A DNA stretch of 11,742 nt. Source: Gryganskiella cystojenkinii. Its lineage: Eukaryota > Mortierellomycota > Mortierellomycetes > Mortierellales > Mortierellaceae. Shown piece after piece: positions 6,769-11,742 of the stretch; position 1 is the first letter of the stretch; each line of letters opens with the position of its first letter. The stretch covers positions 23,958 through 35,699 of the forward strand of contig JAAAIG010000364.1 in NCBI GenBank assembly GCA_015852425.1. Reading direction: 5' to 3'. The position numbers and the translations under genes are program-made. The notes under the pieces are model-generated. The model ran no database searches, had not been told where the DNA came from, and worked only from the letters and a program-made list of their open reading frames with translations.

Positions 6769-8646
6769 TCAGTAAGGCAGAGGACCGGTCATTTTGTTCA
6801 TGATCCAGGTCATGCTTACCCAATAGATACAAATCGAACCGACCGCGGCTTTTGCAATCCAGTCCGAATGACCATCGATGATCACGTATCCACTCAACAG
6901 ACTACCATGGACCGCACTCACGATCGTGGCGGTCGCAATGCCAATGACTCGACCCCAGTACAGGTACTTGAGTTGAGCGTAATCTTCATCCTCGCGATCG
7001 AGTACAAACTCTGTCAGGATCAAGACACCGAGGAAAAGAGTCACGAGTAAAAAAACCAGGAAGCATTGTGATGCAATGAACAGTGTCAAATACATGCCCA
7101 CGAGGTTGAACCCAGGAACGAGAACAGTCGGTGAGGAGGAGCCAGACGGGGTTGAGGAAGAAGAGATTGAGTTTCGGAAAAGAATGGCTTCATCGGGTTG
7201 TGCTGGTGTTGGAGGCGTGCCCGCTGCCAAGGGGATGACTTGGTTCAAGATTATCGACATGGGATCGATGAACATTGGACCTGATTCGGTTGTGGTGGCA
7301 GCTCCCTCCTTAGGTGGAATAACTGGGGTCGAGACCGTATCCTGGATCGCCTGTTCTTCCACAGACGAGGACATGGTCGTCTCTCCAACTTGGAGTGAGG
7401 TCTGCTGAAGATCCCGTTCTTGGGGTGGACGAATATCCCTTGCAGGATCATCCTGTTGCTGTTCGAGATGGGATTCTTTGTCTGGGTTCAGGATATGGTT
7501 CGGGATCAAGGTCTTGAACCGGGACTTGTCCAAATGCACTGACTCGGGGATCGCTGACGCAGAAACGGAACCCTCTGCGTTGCCGTCGGCATTGGCCACC
7601 CCTTCTGTGTCACGCTTCGTCAACAAAGGGCCACGACCTCTAAAACCAGCCGACTTGACCATGGCTTCAAATTCGGGTCTGGGCACGACCTGCAATGGCT
7701 TTGCTGCCGCCTCTGCTGCTACCGGCGTTGCTGTCAATGCAATCTCCTCCTGGATATGCTCTCGCGTTTGTTGCAGCCACTCTAACCGCTCCTTCTCTTG
7801 CAAGGCGTGATGGGCTTCTAGCTGCTGTTTCCAGAGTTCTTGTTGCTGTTGTTGTTCCTGTTGTTGACTTTGAGCTTCCTCGTGCGTGAGACCCAGGGCT
7901 TGTTCGTTCTTTTGTTCAAGTTCCTTATATTCAGACGAGGGCATGGTGACAAGGATCGAGGAGAGAAAGGATTCAGGCCAGGTACCGGCCTTGTTGACGG
8001 TCTCGCGTAAGAAATCAGGTAGTGATAGCGCAATATGTGAATCTGCAGGTGGTGGGGTCGAAGGTATTTCTGTTTTAGGGGGCACGGGGGCTGGTTGTAC
8101 GACAACCGGATCCGCAGATGGCGGTGGCGGTGTTGGGGATACCACCTGCGCCGTTACTGGCTCTGCGACTGGTAAAGCATTCCCTTCCTGAACCGCCATG
8201 ACTTGAGGTTGATCGGTGAGTTTTAACAACCCATTCGGGAACTCAGCCCTGTTGTTCTCATACATCCTCCAGTCGCCTGTGCGAGGTAGTCCAGGAAGGA
8301 TCATACGGTTGTAATCACTGTTCTTTGGGTTCGTCAGGAGATGAGCGACCATGAGATGTACACCGACCAAGAAACAGAGTCCTGTGCCTGCCAACATGAC
8401 ATAGGTCCTTGCGCGTTGAACCGTCAACGAGACAAACGAGAGACGTTCCTCGAGGAACCGATAGGAGAAACAGAGGAGTGGAAACATGGTCAAGGGCGGA
8501 ATGAAAGCCAAGAGAATGATCCCTACGGGCGGGATATCGACGAACGGTGTTGACGAGGAGAGAAGAACAGACGTCAAGGCAAAAGGGATGTAGCCCAGAG
8601 AGGCTATAGAATGAAAGAACGCGTGAAGGAGAGGTTGACGCGTCAT
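6769..8646 (-). CDS. Unrecognised six-segment membrane protein, 625 aa
   Basis: This is a single long open frame without introns. I do not recognise the family. Three hydrophobic segments lie near the N-terminus (about 10-30, 40-62, 82-104) and three near the C-terminus (about 518-545, 564-590, 594-614). Between them is a loop of roughly 400 residues. That loop holds a Pro-rich part (about 165-200), a Gln/Glu-rich stretch likely to form a coiled coil (about 237-300, with a poly-Gln run near 260), and Ser/Thr/Pro-rich sequence. The first segments carry paired prolines (DIPPVG, FIPPLT). An acidic DREDEDYAQ motif follows segment four, and the protein ends in TGPLPY. An even number of segments would place both termini and the long loop on the same side or the loop opposite, depending on the topology of segment four. 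The start is the first ATG; no minus-strand ATG occurs for about 415 nt upstream. The reading is sound, the function unknown. Confidence 0.8.
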   Translation of the reverse strand: MTRQPLLHAFFHSIASLGYIPFALTSVLLSSSTPFVDIPPVGIILLAFIPPLTMFPLLCFSYRFLEERLSFVSLTVQRARTYVMLAGTGLCFLVGVHLMVAHLLTNPKNSDYNRMILPGLPRTGDWRMYENNRAEFPNGLLKLTDQPQVMAVQEGNALPVAEPVTAQVVSPTPPPPSADPVVVQPAPVPPKTEIPSTPPPADSHIALSLPDFLRETVNKAGTWPESFLSSILVTMPSSEYKELEQKNEQALGLTHEEAQSQQQEQQQQQELWKQQLEAHHALQEKERLEWLQQTREHIQEEIALTATPVAAEAAAKPLQVVPRPEFEAMVKSAGFRGRGPLLTKRDTEGVANADGNAEGSVSASAIPESVHLDKSRFKTLIPNHILNPDKESHLEQQQDDPARDIRPPQERDLQQTSLQVGETTMSSSVEEQAIQDTVSTPVIPPKEGAATTTESGPMFIDPMSIILNQVIPLAAGTPPTPAQPDEAILFRNSISSSSTPSGSSSPTVLVPGFNLVGMYLTLFIASQCFLVFLLVTLFLGVLILTEFVLDREDEDYAQLKYLYWGRVIGIATATIVSAVHGSLLSGYVIIDGHSDWIAKAAVGSICIYWVSMTWIMNKMTGPLPY

Positions 8647-9336
8647 GATGACTACTATGTGAAGGGTGGAGAAAAGTCCTTGTGTCGGTGAAGGATGAGA
8701 TCGTTAAAATGAAAAGGAAAGCCAGCGATAGAAGAGAGAAGAAGAAAATATCAGGCCGAGATAATAGAACTCGAAAAAAAAAATACAAGAAATAAAAAAT
8801 AACAAAACGGCGAAGAGACTGTGAGGTAATAAAAAAAAAGGTAAGTGGCGAGGGATGCGAAGTTAGGTTGAAGAAATCAAGAAGGACAGAGAAAGGGGAC
8901 AAAGGAAAATATCGACACCCAAGACGGATACGAATCCAAGGTAGAAGCCTTTCTTCTAGAGAGATTCTATTCTGACCGAGGCAAATAGAGCAAATGGAGA
9001 CAGATGGGAATGTCCAAGTCCAGTGGATTTGAAGTACACACAGGAACGGAAAAAAGGGATCAACATGAAAAAAAAACAAAATATTCCGATTCGAACCCAA
9101 AGAAGAACACACCCTGCCACCCTGCCTAACTTTTTTGTCTGTGCCCCCTGTCCCTTCTCGTCTTCTCACTTTCGTCTTCTCCCTCCCCCAGAGTCGATCC
9201 TCCGACGAGACGCTTTTGAAGGGTGAAAAACTCTGTTGTGGGTTTAATACTGTTTGGTGGCGCATGACTAACTTTGTTACTTGGCGGAGGGTATTAATGC
9301 AAAGACGGTGACAAAAACTGTTCTAGTCAATAGGTG
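8647..9336 (-). promoter_or_regulatory. Intergenic region: promoter of membrane-protein gene and 3' UTR of methyltransferase gene
   Basis: These 690 bp lie between two tandem minus-strand genes. The plus strand is strongly purine-rich from about 8650 to 9110, so the leader of the downstream gene is CT-rich. No minus-strand ATG occurs between 8647 and 9063. I found no convincing TATA box and no AATAAA for the upstream methyltransferase gene. A 316-codon open frame crosses the region but is low complexity and overlaps the real gene out of frame. Confidence 0.5.
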
Positions 9337-11232
9337 CTATGCCAATCGCTCCAAGCAGTAGACACGAACGTGATATCCAAGCTGAAGGGTCTCTTGGACC
9401 GAAAACTTTGTCGAACAGAGCAACCGTTGAAAGAATGACCTCTCGATCGTCTCGGGTAAGCCTCTGGGCTTGTAACCGATGAATATCTTTGTCCGACCTG
9501 GCGTCGACAACTCTTCCAAAGTCTCGAGTAAAGAATCCAAGTGATCTGGCTCGTAAATCACATCCGAGGCCACTACAATATCCAACGGTTCGAGTCTGAG
9601 TTTCCGAACGTCCGCTCGACCCCACCGTAGTTCCTTCACGATTACATCGATATCTGGCGCGAGTCTGGACCGATTCTGTTGGACATTGATCTTGATCAAG
9701 GGTAGCGCGTCTTGGACATCGGTCATTATCACGGTCGTTTGACCAGAGGAGGAAGGAAAAAACGAAGAGGACGAGGATGAAGATCGCGACATTGAGTTCC
9801 TAGGACTGGACCTCATCCCTGCTGTTGAGGGTCGCAACGGCGTTGATAGCTCGGATGGTAAAGATGGCTCGGATACTAAAGACGACTCGGGTGATGGTGA
9901 CAACGAAGAAGACGGCGAGATCATGGAAGGCGTGTTAGGAAAGGACTCCATGGACCCTTTCTCGAGCCTCGGACACGCCGGGGCATCTCTTTCCTCCAAA
10001 AGCTCGAGTTGCGCTAAACTTGCTAAATAGAGACCGACGAGACCCGTACCTGCACTGAGGTCCAAGATCCTCTTTCGAGCGAAAATCGGTGACTTTGCTA
10101 ATAGACCATGACGATGACAATCTTTGTCAGTCATCATATCTTTGCGAAAGATCAAGCCTGCAAAATACTTTGTGAGCTCAAAGGCCGAATCCCAGACGCG
10201 CCCCTGAGGAACATTGTTTCGATTCTCTTCGAGGAATAATAATCGACACGACCAGTCCGGGTCCCATTTCCAGCTCGGTAACGTAACTGGTCGGAGAATC
10301 TGATGATGAAGACCACTGTTCTCATTATAGTCGCCGATACTACTACTCGTCAAGGTAACAATAGTTGTGATAGTTGTCGACGTGGTCGTTGTCGTGATCG
10401 TGTGGTGCAGGTTCAAGGGGATAACAAGTGGGTGAATATTGTGAGCAGATTTGGACCGGATCTCGATCCAGCAATTAGACTGGCTGTTGTTGTTGCTCCT
10501 GTTGGTGTTTCCTTTGACTTTTTGGCTGAACGTGGGCGTTGACGCCATGATAGATTCCGGGTCTATGCATTCCACTTGAAACTCGAGACCGCCTCGTCCG
10601 GAAAGATCAAGACCCGGGTATGGTAACAAATCGAGGTTGTGCCAGGAATCCGACAAGGCTCTTATCCTGAGAGCATAAGGCGGTGATGGTGTAGATAACG
10701 TTAAGGAAGACGTGGACGAGGACGGTGATGCTGATGACGATAATGATGACGATGACGATAATGATGACGATGAAGACGACAATGACGAGGATGACGAGGG
10801 CGGAGAAAGAGATGGGACTGAGGGGATAGAAGGAAACGACGCAGTGTGGAGTGATGTTGTTTGTCTAGTAAGTGAAGCTTCTGTGTGAAGAATGTGGCCT
10901 GTGCGACCACACTGCCAGAGCAATCGTGCCTCGAGTTCGACGATGATCGAATTTTGATTACTCTTTTCGGCAGTTGTCTTTTGTCCTTCTTGGCCCTCGT
11001 CCCCAAAAGTTGCATGTTCGTTGTTGTTGTTGCTGCCATGTCCCCAAAGTTGAGATTGAAATCGACGACCGAAACTCACAGGGCCGAACTCGCTGAGGAC
11101 GTTGAGCGCGAGGGCATTCCAACGACCCGGGATCGCGTGCATATATATGGCCGAGAGTCGGAGGAGACTGTCCTGGCCCCAATCATCCCTTAAGGCTTCC
11201 TCAGCCAGGGACAAGGATAAAGGAGGCGACAT
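9337..11232 (-). CDS. METTL21-like protein methyltransferase (Methyltransf_16), 631 aa
   Basis: This is a single-exon gene for a class I SAM-dependent methyltransferase of the lysine methyltransferase family 16 type (METTL21/METTL22, fungal EFM enzymes). Such enzymes methylate lysines on translation factors or chaperones; the substrate here is not known. Landmarks: VWDSAFELTKYF (346-357), SAM-binding motif I ILDLSAGTGLVG (389-400), VIMTD (501-505), KELRWG (533-538), ASDVIY (555-560) with the family [DE]xxY signature, and IFIGYKPR (239 positions into the domain). An insert of about 88 residues (410-498), rich in Ser and Pro, splits motif I from the next beta strand. The N-terminal 340 residues have unclear homology, a poly-Ser tract (about 140-180) and a Thr-rich tract (about 280-300). 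The start is the first ATG, with no minus-strand ATG back to the TATA candidate. METTL22-like is an alternative assignment. Confidence 0.85.
   Translation of the reverse strand: MSPPLSLSLAEEALRDDWGQDSLLRLSAIYMHAIPGRWNALALNVLSEFGPVSFGRRFQSQLWGHGSNNNNEHATFGDEGQEGQKTTAEKSNQNSIIVELEARLLWQCGRTGHILHTEASLTRQTTSLHTASFPSIPSVPSLSPPSSSSSLSSSSSSLSSSSSLSSSASPSSSTSSLTLSTPSPPYALRIRALSDSWHNLDLLPYPGLDLSGRGGLEFQVECIDPESIMASTPTFSQKVKGNTNRSNNNSQSNCWIEIRSKSAHNIHPLVIPLNLHHTITTTTTSTTITTIVTLTSSSIGDYNENSGLHHQILRPVTLPSWKWDPDWSCRLLFLEENRNNVPQGRVWDSAFELTKYFAGLIFRKDMMTDKDCHRHGLLAKSPIFARKRILDLSAGTGLVGLYLASLAQLELLEERDAPACPRLEKGSMESFPNTPSMISPSSSLSPSPESSLVSEPSLPSELSTPLRPSTAGMRSSPRNSMSRSSSSSSSFFPSSSGQTTVIMTDVQDALPLIKINVQQNRSRLAPDIDVIVKELRWGRADVRKLRLEPLDIVVASDVIYEPDHLDSLLETLEELSTPGRTKIFIGYKPRGLPETIERSFFQRLLCSTKFSVQETLQLGYHVRVYCLERLA
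9850..9903 (-). repeat. Three imperfect 18-bp tandem repeats in methyltransferase insert
   Basis: Units begin at 9850, 9868 and 9886, each starting CTCGG on the plus strand. The first two are closest (CTCGGATGGTAAAGATGG versus CTCGGATACTAAAGACGA). They encode a repeated Ser-Leu-Val/Pro-Ser-Glu-type hexapeptide inside the Ser-rich insert. This indicates growth of the insert by in-frame duplication. Confidence 0.65.
10709..10799 (-). repeat. GAY trinucleotide microsatellite coding for polyserine
   Basis: The plus strand is an imperfect run of GAC, GAT, GAG and AAT triplets. Read on the minus strand in the gene's frame it gives the poly-Ser segment of the methyltransferase N-terminal region. 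The mixed codons suggest the tract has been retained long enough to diverge. Confidence 0.8.
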
Positions 11233-11422
11233 GCTGGGCGCAAAACAATCGCAAAAAGATATCTGTCTCCTTTTGTCGAGGTGGCAAAAAAAAAAGAGTC
11301 AAGAAGAGAAAGTGGGAAAAGAACAAAAAGTGTGCGTGGCAAAAACCAAAAATAAAATAAAAAAAAAGTGGTAGGAAGACGCGTGTGCTCGGGGAAAAAA
11401 ATGAATTAATGACGGAGAGTGG

Positions 11423-11429
11423 ATTTATA
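11423..11429 (-). promoter_or_regulatory. TATA box candidate of the methyltransferase gene
   Basis: The minus strand reads TATAAAT here, about 195 bp upstream of the ATG at 11232. This spacing matches the P450 TATA candidate closely (about 205 bp). Confidence 0.55.
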
Positions 11430-11610
11430 AAGTGAATCAAAGAACGAGAATGGAAGAATGAATCAGAATGGTGGGCGGGAATGGCAATGTCAAATAAAAG
11501 GAAGGGTAATGAGGAAGAGTAGAGAAGGGGCTGGATCCGATCCGATGGAAGAATGGAAAAAAAAAAGAGGGGACAAAGAAAAACAAATAGGCCAGAGAGC
11601 AGTTCAGGAA

Positions 11611-11631
11611 CCATGGAAAGAGGTTCCATGG
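11611..11631. repeat. Perfect inverted repeat CCATGGAA n5 TTCCATGG
   Basis: Eight-base arms at 11611-11618 and 11624-11631 are exact reverse complements around AGAGG. It lies about 380 bp upstream of the methyltransferase start. It could be a binding site for a dimeric factor or a small cruciform; no known factor is claimed. Confidence 0.6.
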
Positions 11632-11742
11632 GTTGATATAATTTGTTAGAGTATTTATTGTGCGTTTCAATAATTTTTGATGCAATTTTTTTTATTTATT
11701 GGCACCGATAAGTTATTCGGGGCTGAGTTAATCTGACCACTT

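Larger units (their letters stand above)
11233..11742 (-). promoter_or_regulatory. Promoter and leader of the methyltransferase gene
   Basis: No gene is supported in these 510 bp. The leader (11233-11422) is CT-rich on the minus strand and lacks ATG. A TATA candidate lies at 11423-11429 and a perfect 8-bp inverted repeat at 11611-11631. Open frames across 11201-11685 translate to Phe/Ser/Leu-rich low-complexity sequence and are taken as chance. The last 100 bp are AT-rich and may be the 3' flank of the next gene. Confidence 0.5.

Noticed and set aside
9088..9098. GATTCGAACCC, resembling a tRNA T-arm on the minus strand
   Set aside because: The flanking bases do not form a 5-bp T stem and no D-arm, anticodon arm or acceptor stem can be paired around it.
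8315..9265. 316-codon minus-strand open frame overlapping the membrane-protein gene
   Set aside because: Its sequence is Phe/Ser/Leu-rich translation of a CT-rich leader, and it overlaps the better-supported 625-aa frame out of phase. It shows no recognisable domain.
9739..10005. Unspliced intron in the methyltransferase gene
   Set aside because: No consensus donor such as GTAAGT, GTATGT or GTGAGT is present on the coding strand and the frame is open throughout.
10709..10799. Triplet-repeat block as a possible CRISPR or minisatellite array
   Set aside because: There are no uniform repeats with unique spacers; it is an imperfect trinucleotide run coding for serine.
11201..11685. Minus-strand open frames of 142 and 82 codons upstream of the methyltransferase
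   Set aside because: Low-complexity Phe/Ser/Leu composition from the CT-rich promoter strand and no domain. They look like chance frames.

Overview
This is an ordinary-looking stretch of a compact nuclear fungal genome. Genes are spliced, with GT-AG introns of about 87 to 250 bp. Intergenic gaps are short, leaders are pyrimidine-rich, and candidate TATA boxes lie about 190-240 bp upstream of several start codons. Proteins carry long Ser, Gln, Thr and Pro low-complexity tracts. The overall style suggests an early-diverging filamentous fungus of Mucoromycota type, perhaps Mortierellomycotina. That assignment is an impression from gene style and was not tested by any search.

Layout from left to right: (1) 253-1092 (+), three exons, the small fourth subunit of DNA polymerase delta (POLD4/Cdm1 family). 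(2) 1392-3219 (-), three exons, a complete membrane-anchored cytochrome P450 of the CYP52/CYP86-like type. (3) 4148-6613 (+), four exons, a DUF155 protein of the Rmd1/Rmd8 family with a C-terminal membrane segment. (4) 6769-8646 (-), one exon, a predicted six-segment membrane protein I do not recognise. (5) 9337-11232 (-), one exon, a class I methyltransferase of the METTL21-like Methyltransf_16 family, with a large serine-rich insert inside the catalytic fold.

Genes 1/2 and 3/4 are convergent, with gaps of 299 and 155 bp. Genes 2/3 are divergent across a 928-bp shared promoter region. That region holds a perfect E-box-containing inverted repeat and several copies of AGCCGAG. Genes 4 and 5 are in tandem on the minus strand. 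The five genes do not form an evident pathway or cluster; they look like independent cellular genes. I saw no mobile element, tRNA, rRNA or CRISPR array.

I found no convincing new multi-gene system. The items most worth a second look are the unrecognised six-segment membrane protein, the paired regulatory repeats between genes 2 and 3, a possible alternative mitochondrial-type N-terminus for the DUF155 protein, and the split methyltransferase domain.
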